Source: Butyrivibrio fibrisolvens
GTDB taxonomy: Bacteria > Bacillota > Clostridia > Lachnospirales > Lachnospiraceae
Length of the DNA stretch: 64,000 nt
Reading direction: 5' to 3'
Assembly: GCF_023206215.1 (NCBI RefSeq)
Contig: NZ_CP065800.1
Coordinates: 124,001-188,000 of the forward strand
Made by a program: the position numbers and the translations under genes
The notes under the pieces: model-generated
What the model was told of the DNA's origin: nothing
The model's database searches: none
Seen by the model: only the letters and a program-made list of their open reading frames with translations
Shown: positions 17,306 to 26,732 of the stretch, in pieces
Layout of the letters: each line of letters begins with the position of its first letter
Position numbering within the stretch: the stretch's first letter is position 1

Positions 17306-17595
17306 AGAGATACCCCTTATATTTTTAGTATAAAACCATAATATCACTTTCCAAAATTATAAAAAGGCTGATAGCAGAAGAATAACAAGTTGTATTTTGC
17401 TTTTTTAGTAGATAAATGCACTATAATTTGATATGTGTTTTCAAAAACGACTATGTATTCATAAAAAGCTGCTATGCGAACAATAAAAAGGACGAAGCAC
17501 AGGTAATATTGCTATATTTCAAGAAATAAAAACGCCGCCCCTTGCAGCTGCCTCTAATGCGCAGATGTAAAGAGGGGAATTATTTAGCAACTTAA

Positions 17596-17882
17596 ACTTC
17601 GCACTTGGACGGTGCAGTATCACTGAAGGCTTTGCAGGAACAGGCAGTATATAGATAATTGCCATGCTTTTTAATCGTTTTATTAAATTCATGAGCGTGA
17701 TAGATGGAGATTTCCATTCTGCCCGGGGTCCACATGTCTGAGCGAAGCGAGTTTGGACCCCAGAATGGGAATTTCCAGATATCATGCCATGAATTATAAA
17801 ACGATTAACAGCATGGCAATTATCTATATACTGCCTGTTACTGCAAAGCCTTCAGTGATACTGCACCGTCCAAGTGCGAAGT
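17596..17882. repeat. Giant inverted repeat (287 bases)
   Basis: Two arms of about 140 bases, nearly identical in reverse complement over their outer 90 bases, meet at a short centre with GGTCCACATGTCTGAGCG followed by AAGCGAGTTTGGACC. It starts 13 bases past the stop codon of the chemoreceptor gene on the minus strand. The centre and the arm layout match the giant repeat at 47071-47333, with paired differences in the arms. As RNA it would be one very long hairpin. No transposase or ORF with a ribosome site is inside. It may be an RNA element, a MITE-like repeat, or a large transcription end. Confidence 0.85.
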
Positions 17883-17895
17883 ATCAATCTGTATC

Positions 17896-19617
17896 TTATC
17901 CGTTCTTAACCTTGAACTTATCAATAAGATCATTGAGCATACTGGACTCTTCGGAGAGCTGCTGTGATACAGCACTGGACTCTTCGGCGGTAGCAGAGTT
18001 ACTGGATACAACATTGGATATCTGCTCGATACCTTCTGTTATCTGCTCCATGCTTGTAACCTGATCCTTGGCCATGTTGCCGGATGTTGTCATCATCTCT
18101 GATACATGATTTACAGATTCTACAACAAGTTCAAGGGCAGCCTTGGTCTCATCAACAACTTCATTACCATTGGATATCTCATCCATAGTATCGCTTATAA
18201 GCTGATGCGTGTTCTTGGCAGCTTCTGATGACTGGTTGGCCAGCTGACTTATCTCGCCAGCAACAACTGCAAAGCCTTTACCTGCATCACCTGCACGGGC
18301 AGCTTCGATAGAAGCGTTAAGTGCAAGGAGCTGTGTCTGCTTGGCAATAGCTTCTATAGAATTAGTAACAAGCTCTATCTCCTTGGAAGCTTCTGTGATC
18401 CTGGTCATTGCATCTGTAACAAGATGCATCTTACGTGCAGATGTATCAACATCTTCTTTAACCTTCTGAGCCATCTCATTGGACTGCTCAGCTGCATCTG
18501 CTACGTTTCTCGTCTGCTCAGTTACTGTCGAAACAGATGCTGTTAGCTGCTGGATCGCTGCTGCCTGGTCAGTTGCACCTTCCGCAAGGGCTGTAGCGCC
18601 TTCTGACATATTCTGAGCACCTGCAGATACCTGTGAAGAGGACTCTCTTACCTGTGTTAACGTGGTAGATAGTCTGTCAGCTATATCCTCCAGTGCATCC
18701 TTGATAGCAGTATAATCGCCTATATAAAGCTTGGGATTATCTGTTCCTTTGGTAAAATCACCCGTTGCCATCCTGCCAAGGGATTCACTGATATCTGTTA
18801 CAATAGAAGCAGTGTATCTGGTAGACTTTCTAAGATCATGAGCAAGTTCTCCAAGTTCATCTTCAGCCCTGTATTCAATGTTGATATCAAGTTTACCTTC
18901 TGACATATCACGAGCAGCAGTCCTTACTTCATCAACAGGTTCTACTATACTCTTTGCAAGAGCACTTCCACCGCTTGCAATGAATAGAACAGTTGTAAGG
19001 ATTATAAGTAAAGACAGAGCTGCTGAAACGCCTGTGGTAATAAGTGTCCTTGTATATACAGCCTGACCATGCTCTGCTATCTCTTTGGATACAGTCTTAA
19101 GATCAGATGCTACATCATTAATAGAAGGATATAAAGTTCCGTCAAAATACTCGAAGATATCTTCATTGGTAGAATGTCCGTCCGAGAACATACCTTCAAG
19201 TGTCTTACCATTGGATTCTACTACCGCAAGATGCTCATAGAACTGATTGATCATGGTCTCATTATCGTAAACCTTGGATAGTTCTTCCTTATATCCGTTA
19301 AAATCAGAGAACGCTTCTGATATCTTCTCAAGCTCCGACGTTCTTACTTCATCTGTTGTTGCGGACAATGCCCATAGGAAATGTTTGGACAAAGCCTGTA
19401 TATCTATTCTTATCTCACCCTGAATATTATCAGCTGCAAGATCTCTTGAATAGATAGAATAGACTCCCCATACAGCAGTAACTATTGTAACTACCATAAA
19501 AGCAATTACAAGTGCAAATCTTATACTTGCATTTCTGAAAATCCCTGATACTTTGCTAGCTACTGACTGATTTTTTAGTTTATTTTTGTCAGCTGCAATT
19601 AATCCTTTGATATTCAT
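17896..19617 (-). CDS. Methyl-accepting chemotaxis protein (4-helix sensor)
   Basis: 573 residues. Transmembrane helix at about 33-53, an external four-helix-bundle type sensor to about 190, a second membrane helix at about 193-215, HAMP to about 270, then the cytoplasmic coiled-coil signalling domain with the hairpin tip [20 protein letters not shown] and the [11 protein letters not shown] segment. It senses an unknown small ligand and controls CheA. The start has GGAG/GGAGG sites just upstream. A sigma-28-type promoter lies at 19694-19720. The gene is divergent from a second chemoreceptor. Confidence 0.93.
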   Translation of the reverse strand: MNIKGLIAADKNKLKNQSVASKVSGIFRNASIRFALVIAFMVVTIVTAVWGVYSIYSRDLAADNIQGEIRIDIQALSKHFLWALSATTDEVRTSELEKISEAFSDFNGYKEELSKVYDNETMINQFYEHLAVVESNGKTLEGMFSDGHSTNEDIFEYFDGTLYPSINDVASDLKTVSKEIAEHGQAVYTRTLITTGVSAALSLLIILTTVLFIASGGSALAKSIVEPVDEVRTAARDMSEGKLDINIEYRAEDELGELAHDLRKSTRYTASIVTDISESLGRMATGDFTKGTDNPKLYIGDYTAIKDALEDIADRLSTTLTQVRESSSQVSAGAQNMSEGATALAEGATDQAAAIQQLTASVSTVTEQTRNVADAAEQSNEMAQKVKEDVDTSARKMHLVTDAMTRITEASKEIELVTNSIEAIAKQTQLLALNASIEAARAGDAGKGFAVVAGEISQLANQSSEAAKNTHQLISDTMDEISNGNEVVDETKAALELVVESVNHVSEMMTTSGNMAKDQVTSMEQITEGIEQISNVVSSNSATAEESSAVSQQLSEESSMLNDLIDKFKVKNG

Positions 19618-19693
19618 AATGTACCTCCGGCTCCTTTTTGCCTGGAATAGAAAAGATTGAAATATAAAGAACTAAAGAATCCATACATCATTT

Positions 19694-19720
19694 TTATCGG
19701 CTATAATCAGCATTTATTAA
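19694..19720 (-). promoter_or_regulatory. Sigma-28-type promoter of the 4-helix chemoreceptor gene
   Basis: Minus strand TTAA (19720-19717), 15-base spacer, GCCGATAA (19701-19694). The -10 is nearly perfect; the -35 has one mismatch. Confidence 0.65.
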
Positions 19721-19746
19721 CATATATATTTTAAAAAAAAAAAACT

Positions 19747-19773
19747 TATTAAAAGATATTTTTATGCCGATAC
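19747..19773 (+). promoter_or_regulatory. Possible sigma-28 promoter of the dCache-type chemoreceptor gene
   Basis: GCCGATAC at 19766-19773 is a good sigma-28 -10, but the -35 at normal spacing reads TATT; a TAAA exists only 12 bases away. About 290 bases remain to the start codon at 20066, in which no other feature was recognised. Confidence 0.4.
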
Positions 19774-20065
19774 AACTAGTGACTTGGTTTATAAATTTGC
19801 TATATTCATGATCAAAAATAATCGCTTCATCTATAGCTGGAATATTCTGTAGGTGTGACCACCCATCTATTTATGATCCCAAATCTTCTGTAGATGTAAT
19901 CTTTCATCTATGGAAAAAGTATTGTTACGAGGAATAAGTCATGTTTTCCTTAGCCAATACCAATTGTTTATTTTCATAACTGTTTTTTTCAGAAACGATT
20001 TTTTATCAGAAACACGGATCCAATATTTATTAAAAGCTCTGATTATTCGAGCAAAAGGAGTATGT

Positions 20066-22123
20066 ATGCTTAGAAAAATGAATCTCAGAATGAAAATGCT
20101 TCTCGGAATCCTTCCCATTGTTGCGATCGCGCTAATACTTGTAACTTATATTAGTGTAACCAGATTCACTTCCGCATATCAGAATCTGACTACAGACAAG
20201 GCTATGCAGACACTTAAAGCCAATGCCAATTCTGTAAATGTAACATTGGAAACTCTGCGCAATACTGCAACAGTTCTGTCCAATGAAGTTGGTACAAGCT
20301 ACGAATATACAGATCTTGATCAATATGAAGAAATCTTTGGTAATGTAATAAAGGGCAATGATGTAATATCCGGTGCCGGTATATGGTTTGCAAGAGGCGT
20401 ATATAAAAATCAGGAATATGCCGGCCCCTACTGGTACAAAGATGGAGATACCATCGTATATACAGATGAATATTCCAATGCGGAGTATGATTATTTTACC
20501 CAGGAATATTATACAAATGCTGTATCCATGACTACACTTGATGCATCGATCACGGATCCTTACTATGATGAAGCAAGCGGCACTATCATGGCTACATGCT
20601 CTGCTCCTATATTCAGTGCAAGCGGAGAATGCATAGGATGTATTACAGTTGATACAGTTCTTAATTCTATCCAGGACATGGTATCTTCCATGTCCCTTGG
20701 TACATTATCACATCCTATACTCCTGTCATCACAGGGCGTATATCTATATGATGTTGATGAATCCAAAACTGCAACTTCTTTTAATATAGCTGATGATCCT
20801 TCAATGTCACATCTTGCAGAAAGTTTGCTTGCTAACGAAAGCGGCGTAGGCGGATTTGAAGGATCTGACGGCGAATATATATACTTCTACGATACTATTC
20901 CAGAAGTTAACTGGAAGCTTTGTATCACTTTGGCTCAGTCAGAACTTGACGCATCCAGAATCGAGACTAGAAATCTTCTTATGGCTATATGTGCAGTATC
21001 AGTAATCTTCTGTGCTGTTGCTATCCTCCTTCTGGTTAATATAATTGCCAAGAGTGTCAATAATGTTAAGACATTTGCAGGTCATCTTGCAGAAGGCGAC
21101 TTTACAGTTAGTAAGATCAATAATAAGAGCGGCGATGAACTTGGTCAGATGGCAGAATCACTCAATGCGATGTATGAAAGCAACAAGGGCGTCATCACTC
21201 AGGTATCGGATGAATCTGAAAAAATTGATGAAGCAAGTGCTACTCTTGAAGGCATGGCTAGTCAGCTTACTAATGAATTCCAGAATATCCAGTCCAATAT
21301 GACAGGCGTTAATGATGCTATGATGAGCGCATCAGCTGCCACAGAGCAGGTTAATGCTTCTGTCGAAGAAGTAAATGCATCAGTTCAGCTTCTTGCAAGT
21401 CAGGCTGATGAATCCAGAGGTCTTGCTGAGGATATCCAGAAGAGAGCCAAAGATATTGAAGAGAGCTCAAAATCAGCTTATGACCATGCTATCCAGATCG
21501 CTCAGGAACGTGAAGCAGATATCGAGACAGCTAACTCTCAGGCAGATGTCGTACAGCAGATCGGATCACTTGCTGACTCTATCGCTGAGATAGCTGATCA
21601 GATCAACCTCCTGTCGCTCAATGCTTCTATTGAAGCTGCCCGTGCAGGTGAACATGGTAAAGGATTTGCAGTTGTTGCAACAGAGATCAATAAACTTGCA
21701 GGTGATACAGGCGCAGCTGTAGGTGAGATCCAGAATACTGTAGCAGGTGTTCAGGAAGCCTTCTCCAATCTTCTTAGTGCAACCAATGAGCTTCTTACTT
21801 TCCTGAAAGAGACTGTTACACCTGACTATGATAACTTCGTTAATGTAGCTCAGCAGTACGGCGCTGATGCTGATTCCTTCGGACAGACATCAACATCCAT
21901 CGCTGAGATGGTCGGAACTATACACGGTGCTATGAGCGAAGTAAGCTCAGCTATCCAGAATATCACAGAATCTACTCAGGATACAGCATCCAGATCATCT
22001 GAGATCACAGATACTGTCAACACAGTATCCGAAGTTGTTGATAATGTAACCGATATGTCCAGCAAGCAGTCAGTTATCGCCAGGAACCTTGCAGGTGTTG
22101 TTGCTAAGTTTAAGCTTCGCTAA
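20066..22123 (+). CDS. Methyl-accepting chemotaxis protein (large Cache-type sensor)
   Basis: 685 residues from the ATG at 20066, chosen because AAAGGAG lies 5 bases upstream and the protein then starts [14 protein letters not shown] followed by the first membrane helix. The frame opens further up at 19910, but that extension lacks a ribosome site. A large external domain of about 250 residues follows (dCache-like, with GAGIWFARG and [15 protein letters not shown]), then a second membrane helix near 310, HAMP, and a methylation/signalling coiled coil with [20 protein letters not shown]. It probably binds small nutrients such as amino acids or organic acids (family knowledge, ligand unknown). 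Confidence 0.92.
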   Translation: MLRKMNLRMKMLLGILPIVAIALILVTYISVTRFTSAYQNLTTDKAMQTLKANANSVNVTLETLRNTATVLSNEVGTSYEYTDLDQYEEIFGNVIKGNDVISGAGIWFARGVYKNQEYAGPYWYKDGDTIVYTDEYSNAEYDYFTQEYYTNAVSMTTLDASITDPYYDEASGTIMATCSAPIFSASGECIGCITVDTVLNSIQDMVSSMSLGTLSHPILLSSQGVYLYDVDESKTATSFNIADDPSMSHLAESLLANESGVGGFEGSDGEYIYFYDTIPEVNWKLCITLAQSELDASRIETRNLLMAICAVSVIFCAVAILLLVNIIAKSVNNVKTFAGHLAEGDFTVSKINNKSGDELGQMAESLNAMYESNKGVITQVSDESEKIDEASATLEGMASQLTNEFQNIQSNMTGVNDAMMSASAATEQVNASVEEVNASVQLLASQADESRGLAEDIQKRAKDIEESSKSAYDHAIQIAQEREADIETANSQADVVQQIGSLADSIAEIADQINLLSLNASIEAARAGEHGKGFAVVATEINKLAGDTGAAVGEIQNTVAGVQEAFSNLLSATNELLTFLKETVTPDYDNFVNVAQQYGADADSFGQTSTSIAEMVGTIHGAMSEVSSAIQNITESTQDTASRSSEITDTVNTVSEVVDNVTDMSSKQSVIARNLAGVVAKFKLR

Positions 22124-22145
22124 AAAATACAAAAACATTTTTAGA

Positions 22146-22183
22146 CCTGCCATTCTAAAAAAATTTAGAATGGCAGGCTTTTA
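22146..22183 (+). terminator. Terminator of the large chemoreceptor gene
   Basis: Arms CCTGCCATTCTAAA and TTTAGAATGGCAGG with a 4-base loop, followed by CTTTT on the plus strand. Confidence 0.85.
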
Positions 22184-22210
22184 ATTGTAAAAGACGATAC
22201 ATCCAATCAT

Positions 22211-22240
22211 AAAAAAGGCCTTCGGAAAACCGAAGGCCTT
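22211..22240 (-). terminator. Terminator of the DUF4867/xylB operon
   Basis: Arms AAGGCCTTCGG and CCGAAGGCCTT with loop TTTT; the minus strand continues with a T run. It faces the terminator of the chemoreceptor gene. Confidence 0.8.
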
Positions 22241-22292
22241 AATGTCTTATTGAACTTATATAGAGTATATTTGCGCAAGTTTTTTTATATTT

Positions 22293-22937
22293 TTAGTCAA
22301 TAAGATCTTTGATATCAACGTTCTCGCCGTCGATACCAGCAAATGCTCCGTCCTTAACTTCTCCAGCTTCAGGATGAGCGATAAGCCACTTGTTGCGGGC
22401 AAAAAGGAGTCTGTCTTCAGGGCATCCTGCCTTAGGTATAGCATTTCCAACATTGGTCATCTGAGGAAGAGCTACAAGAACCTTAAAGCCCTTGTCCTTG
22501 TATGCCTGGCAAGGTGCATAGTGAAGTGTTGTTGCATATACTTCTACAAGTACTCCTGCAGGAACCTTGAATGCCATAGTCTTTGCAGAATCGATGTGGA
22601 AGTTCTCATCGATATCAGACTCTGTAGCTACAAGGAGTATGAAATCCTCTGTTCCAAGATTGAACTCACTGCTTCTGTGATACTCGAAGCAGTTAAGCTT
22701 AGTATTATGGCCGTTGCACCAGCCAAACTGAGCAGGCATACCGCCAAAGAGTGTATCAGCAAGTACCTTGGCCTGAGGAAGAGACTGAAGCTCGGGCTCT
22801 TCTGCTACATAGTCAGGAGCATTCTCAGGACATGGAGTCTTCTCTGTAAGAGTTTTGAGGATCTGATCTACCTCTACTCCGTTTACGATTCTGCCGTATT
22901 TTGCAAATTCTTTGTCTGTTACGCTGTAAATCTTCAT
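22293..22937 (-). CDS. DUF4867 family protein, linked to xylulokinase
   Basis: 214 residues, matching my recollection of DUF4867, a cupin-like family often next to sugar kinases. Visible candidate ligands are in NCFEYHRSSEF and TTLHYAPCQAY (about 82-92 and 136-146). No signal peptide, so cytoplasmic. It starts 13 bases after xylB and ends before a strong terminator, so the two form one operon. A sugar isomerase or epimerase role is a reasonable guess from the context, but nothing proves it. Confidence 0.7.
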   Translation of the reverse strand: MKIYSVTDKEFAKYGRIVNGVEVDQILKTLTEKTPCPENAPDYVAEEPELQSLPQAKVLADTLFGGMPAQFGWCNGHNTKLNCFEYHRSSEFNLGTEDFILLVATESDIDENFHIDSAKTMAFKVPAGVLVEVYATTLHYAPCQAYKDKGFKVLVALPQMTNVGNAIPKAGCPEDRLLFARNKWLIAHPEAGEVKDGAFAGIDGENVDIKDLID

Positions 22938-22950
22938 ACAATACCTCCAA

Positions 22951-24441
22951 TCATCCCTTCATCTCTGTAAAAAGGTTCTTAAGTGCTGGATACAGTTTTC
23001 TATATGTCTGATATCTCTCTTCGTAAAGAGCTGCAAGCTCTGGTTCAGGCTTTGTAGAACCTGTAACTTTGATAAGCTTCTTAACAGCTTCATCTACGCT
23101 TGCGTACTCGCCGCATCCTACTGCTGCAAGGATAGCTCCGCCGTATCCCGGTCCCTGCTCTGTTTCAGGAATTGTGAGTTCTATGTTCATAACGTTAGCA
23201 AAGATCTTTCTCCAAAGAGGGCTCTTTGCTCCGCCGCCGCAGATCATACTCTTTTCAACCTTGATGCCCATAGCTTTGGCAGCTTCAAGAGAATCTCTCA
23301 TACCAAATGCAACGCCTTCAAGAACTGCCTGTGTCATATCAGCACGGCTGGAATCCATAGTCATACCAAGGAAGCAGCTTCTTGCATATGGATCATTGTG
23401 AGGAGCACGCTCACCCATAAGATATGGAAGATAATATACATGGTTGTGACCAAGCTTATCATCAGAGATAGGAGCCTGCTCGCCTGCAAAATCCTGAGTC
23501 TTAAGGATTTCTTCCATCCACCACTTGTTGCAGGAAGCAGCTGAGAGCATACATCCCATAAGGTGGAACTTACCATCTGCATGGTCAAATGCATGGAGTG
23601 AGTTACCGTCATCTACGCTGAACTTATCTGATGAGATGAAGATAGTTCCTGATGTACCAAGAGATATGTTACAAGCACCTGCTCCAACAGTAGCTGTTCC
23701 GATAGCAGCTGCTGCATTATCACCTGCACCTGCGCATACCTTAACATTCTCAGAAAGTCCGAGCTCGTCGGCAACATCTTTTTTAAGAGTGCCAACTACT
23801 TCATAACTTTCGAAGAGCTTTGGCATCTGATCTTCTGTAACGCTGCAGATATCAAGCATCTCCTTACTCCACTTCTTGTTCTTAACATCAAGAAGGAGCA
23901 TACCTGAAGCATCAGAATAATCTGTGCAGTGAACGCCTGTAAGTACATAATTGATATAGTCTTTAGGAAGCATGATCTTAGCAATTTTGTTAAAAAGCTC
24001 AGGCTCATTGTTCTTCATCCACAGGATCTTAGGTGCTGTGAAGCCTGCAAATGCGATATTGCCTGTATACTCAGAAAGCTTATCCTTACCGATCTCATTA
24101 TTAAGATAGTCTGTCTCGCCCTGAGTTCTGCCATCATTCCAAAGAATTGCTGGTCTAAGTACGTTATCATCCTTATCAAGAACTACAAGTCCGTGCATCT
24201 GTCCGCCTGCACCGATACCTGCAACCTGACTCTTGTCAGCATCCTTAACAAGTTCCTTAATGCCTTCTTTTACAGCGCCAACCCAGTCCTGAGGTCTCTG
24301 CTCAGACCAGCCCGGATGCGGAAAGAGAAGTTCATACTCTTTTGAAACTATGTTCTTAATGTCTCCCTTTTCGTCCATCAGCAGAAGCTTAACTGCAGAT
24401 GTACCTAAATCAACTCCAATGTAAAGCATTTTTCCCTCCAA
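22951..24441 (-). CDS. xylB: Xylulokinase (FGGY family)
   Basis: 496 residues, the FGGY kinase size. N-terminal phosphate loop LYIGVDLGTSAVKLLLMD (residues 6-23), GAGGQMHGLVVLD near 77-89, typical of XylB, catalytic Asp in AGAGDNAAAAIG near 240, and the C-terminal ICGGGAKSPLW nucleotide motif. It phosphorylates D-xylulose for the pentose phosphate pathway, fitting a xylan user. A different ketose is possible given its DUF4867 partner. It heads an apparent two-gene operon. Confidence 0.88.
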   Translation of the reverse strand: MEGKMLYIGVDLGTSAVKLLLMDEKGDIKNIVSKEYELLFPHPGWSEQRPQDWVGAVKEGIKELVKDADKSQVAGIGAGGQMHGLVVLDKDDNVLRPAILWNDGRTQGETDYLNNEIGKDKLSEYTGNIAFAGFTAPKILWMKNNEPELFNKIAKIMLPKDYINYVLTGVHCTDYSDASGMLLLDVKNKKWSKEMLDICSVTEDQMPKLFESYEVVGTLKKDVADELGLSENVKVCAGAGDNAAAAIGTATVGAGACNISLGTSGTIFISSDKFSVDDGNSLHAFDHADGKFHLMGCMLSAASCNKWWMEEILKTQDFAGEQAPISDDKLGHNHVYYLPYLMGERAPHNDPYARSCFLGMTMDSSRADMTQAVLEGVAFGMRDSLEAAKAMGIKVEKSMICGGGAKSPLWRKIFANVMNIELTIPETEQGPGYGGAILAAVGCGEYASVDEAVKKLIKVTGSTKPEPELAALYEERYQTYRKLYPALKNLFTEMKG

Positions 24442-24519
24442 AAATTGAATAATGCCGGGTCAGTAATACGTTTTAGGACATTCCTGATCATTGCCTAAAA
24501 AAATCTGACCCTTTCGTTT

Positions 24520-26064
24520 TTATTTGCCAATAAAAGCATCAAGAGGTGACTGATCAAGTGTATCTTCACCTGCCAATATCTCTTTTAGCTTAGTTGCCAT
24601 AATAAGGTTTCCGCCCTTTGTGTTACTCTCGATATTAAGGGGCATGATAGGCTCATGAAGTGACTTTCTAAGAAGAAGCCATCCATCGCCGTGGTCCTTA
24701 TCAGTATTAACTCTGACGCCTTCGTAGTTACTTTCAGGAAGTGACCAGCCTTCTACCTTGCCTGCAGCTTCTTCCAGCATTTTAAGAATACGGTCACCAT
24801 TGGACTGAAGGTCGCCTCCTTCGATCTTGTCTGCATATACAGGGAATCTTATTTCATCACTTTCGCAAGGCTCTGAAAGATCTTTGATCATCTCTTCGAG
24901 CTTTTTGCCCTTACCCATCTCGATAAGGAGCTTGACCATAAGATATGCACCGTCATCAAGGAAGTAGTTTTCTTTAAAAGCGCCATGTCCGCTTGTCTCT
25001 ATAGCAAGCTGAGAATCGATCCCTTCATTGTTGAGTCTTATGGATTCATCTATAACATTGCGGTAGCCACGCTTAAATCTCTTGTGCTTGCCACCATGTG
25101 CTTCGATGAAGTCATGAAGACCGTCTGAAGTAACAGAGTCAGTAACGATTGTAGTTCCGGGATGCTCTGAAAGAGCGATCATAGAAAGGACTGCTATAAG
25201 ATCGTTTCTTGTAAGAGTCTTGCCGCTTGGAAGTACAGCACCTGCTCTGTCTACATCTGTATCGAATATGATTCCAAGATCTGCCTTTGAATCAAGAGTT
25301 GCCTTCTTGATAGACTCTGCTGCCTCTTTGTTCTCTGGATTTGGAATGTGGTTAGGGAATCTTCCGTCAGGTGTAAGGAACTGGCTTCCCGACGTATCTG
25401 CTCCAAGAGGCTCCAAAACCTTGGTAACATAGAATCCGCCAGCACCATTACCTGCATCTACTATGATATGAAGTCCTTCAAGAGGCTTATCGCCCTTACC
25501 TACGCCGTCTCTGATCTTCTTCTGAAGATAGGATGCGTATGTATCCATAAAGTTTATGCTCTTAATATCTGCACTACTTGTATCTACGGACTTTTCGGGA
25601 TTTTCCGCAAGGATCTTATCAGCAAGCTCTGTAAGCTCCTTGATATCACCCTTTTCAAGTCCCCCTTCTTTAGTGAAGAACTTAAGACCATTCCTATAAT
25701 AAGGAAGGTGACTTGCAGTTATCATGATACTTCCATCAAAAGTAGCTGCATCATCTTCATCGGAAGCAAGAACCGTTGACATGAACATAGCAGGTGTTGA
25801 TGCTATACCAAAATCACATACCTCGTGACCTTGTGCGATAATTCCTGCTGCAGCTGCCTTTAAAAGAGCCTCTCCGGTAAGTCTTGAATCTCTTCCAAGA
25901 GCAATTTTTACTTTCTTATTATCGTTCCTTTTAGAAAGCCACTTGGCAAAAGCTCCAGCAAGGTCTTTGGAAGCCTTGTTGGTAAGATTTACAGAAGCAC
26001 CTGTTTCGTTGTCCATAGCAATACCACGGATATCGCTACCATTTTGAAGATTAGAATAGCTCAT
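24520..26064 (-). CDS. Phosphohexomutase (phosphomannomutase/phosphoglucomutase family)
   Basis: 514 residues. The phosphoserine loop is MITASHLPYYRNG near 114-126, the metal loop is IIFDTDVDRAGAV near 266-278, and sugar and phosphate contacts follow (ETSGHGAFKENYFLDDG near 347, C-terminal VRVNTDKDHGDGWLLLR). Interconverts hexose 1- and 6-phosphates in the cytoplasm, supplying sugar nucleotides and linking to glycogen. The serine loop has TASHLP where most family members have TASHNP, so substrate choice cannot be read from it. Its own ribosome site and spacing from xylB (78 bases) suggest a separate or loosely coupled unit. Confidence 0.85.
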   Translation of the reverse strand: MSYSNLQNGSDIRGIAMDNETGASVNLTNKASKDLAGAFAKWLSKRNDNKKVKIALGRDSRLTGEALLKAAAAGIIAQGHEVCDFGIASTPAMFMSTVLASDEDDAATFDGSIMITASHLPYYRNGLKFFTKEGGLEKGDIKELTELADKILAENPEKSVDTSSADIKSINFMDTYASYLQKKIRDGVGKGDKPLEGLHIIVDAGNGAGGFYVTKVLEPLGADTSGSQFLTPDGRFPNHIPNPENKEAAESIKKATLDSKADLGIIFDTDVDRAGAVLPSGKTLTRNDLIAVLSMIALSEHPGTTIVTDSVTSDGLHDFIEAHGGKHKRFKRGYRNVIDESIRLNNEGIDSQLAIETSGHGAFKENYFLDDGAYLMVKLLIEMGKGKKLEEMIKDLSEPCESDEIRFPVYADKIEGGDLQSNGDRILKMLEEAAGKVEGWSLPESNYEGVRVNTDKDHGDGWLLLRKSLHEPIMPLNIESNTKGGNLIMATKLKEILAGEDTLDQSPLDAFIGK

Positions 26065-26231
26065 TTGTTAGATTTCCTCCCACATGATCGATTCTGCTTT
26101 TACATTTTATTATTCAAAAGCAGTAATTGCTATTTAATTATTGCTTACATCCTCTCAAAAAACAATAAACTTTTCATAACCAAATGCCGATTTAAAATAT
26201 AGAGCTTTTTTATTTTGTTAGGAGGTTAGGC

Positions 26232-26660
26232 ATGGGTCAGACAATAACTCTTTACAGAGTATCTCTGGATGGTCAGATGGACATTATCGCCTTTTTAGGT
26301 GAGCAGGATGCTCAGACTTATTCTACTATCCTGTTTTCAGGATATGATCAGTACATGATACTTGAGTCAGAAACAGATATTGAAGATATTAAAGGAGAAT
26401 ATACGTATACCATATGTGATGATCTGGGAGAGATTCCCTTTGATATTGTCTTCATACGTGACAAGAAGATAAGAAATGTATTCGTACTTACACTTATGTT
26501 TGCTATGGCAGGACTTTCAATCGAAAACTATGATCTTACAGCTGCACGAGGTCTTCTGACGCAGCTGAGCGCAGATCTTGATAATCTCGGAACAGATAAT
26601 ATACCGCTATCGTATATACAGAAGCAGGCAACAAAGCTACGGTCTGTAGCTATGGCGTAG
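26232..26660 (+). CDS. Hypothetical protein, 142 residues
   Basis: No family recognised. Strong ribosome site AGGAGG 7 bases before the start (GTTAGGAGGTTAGGCATG). Acidic, no signal peptide; a hydrophobic stretch at about 76-94 (NVFVLTLMFAMAGLSIENYD) may be buried or a single membrane helix. It is the only plus-strand gene between the minus-strand phosphohexomutase and mfd genes and is followed by a perfect hairpin. Codon use looks like its neighbours. Confidence 0.7.
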   Translation: MGQTITLYRVSLDGQMDIIAFLGEQDAQTYSTILFSGYDQYMILESETDIEDIKGEYTYTICDDLGEIPFDIVFIRDKKIRNVFVLTLMFAMAGLSIENYDLTAARGLLTQLSADLDNLGTDNIPLSYIQKQATKLRSVAMA

Positions 26661-26666
26661 AACAAT

Positions 26667-26704
26667 CTGACTGTACCCACGGGCAAGCCCGTGGGTACAG
26701 TCAG
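26667..26704. terminator. Perfect 18-bp hairpin between convergent genes
   Basis: Arms of 18 bases (CTGACTGTACCCACGGGC and its exact complement) separated by AA. It lies between a plus-strand gene and mfd, which converge here. No T run follows on either side, so it may be a transcript-end stabiliser more than an intrinsic terminator. Confidence 0.6.
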
Positions 26705-26732
26705 TTGTAGAGCTATTAATTCATCTCCTGAT

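Noticed and set aside
17519..17785. Minus-strand ORF of 88 residues inside the giant repeat
   Set aside because: Its frame crosses the inverted repeat centre and lacks a ribosome site; chance ORF.
17596..17882. Insertion sequence
   Set aside because: The element is too short for a transposase, has no coding region, and no target duplication was evident. A MITE-like origin is still possible and is noted in the findings.
19910..20065. N-terminal extension of the large chemoreceptor
   Set aside because: No ribosome site before 19910, while 20066 has AAAGGAG and starts just before the first membrane helix.
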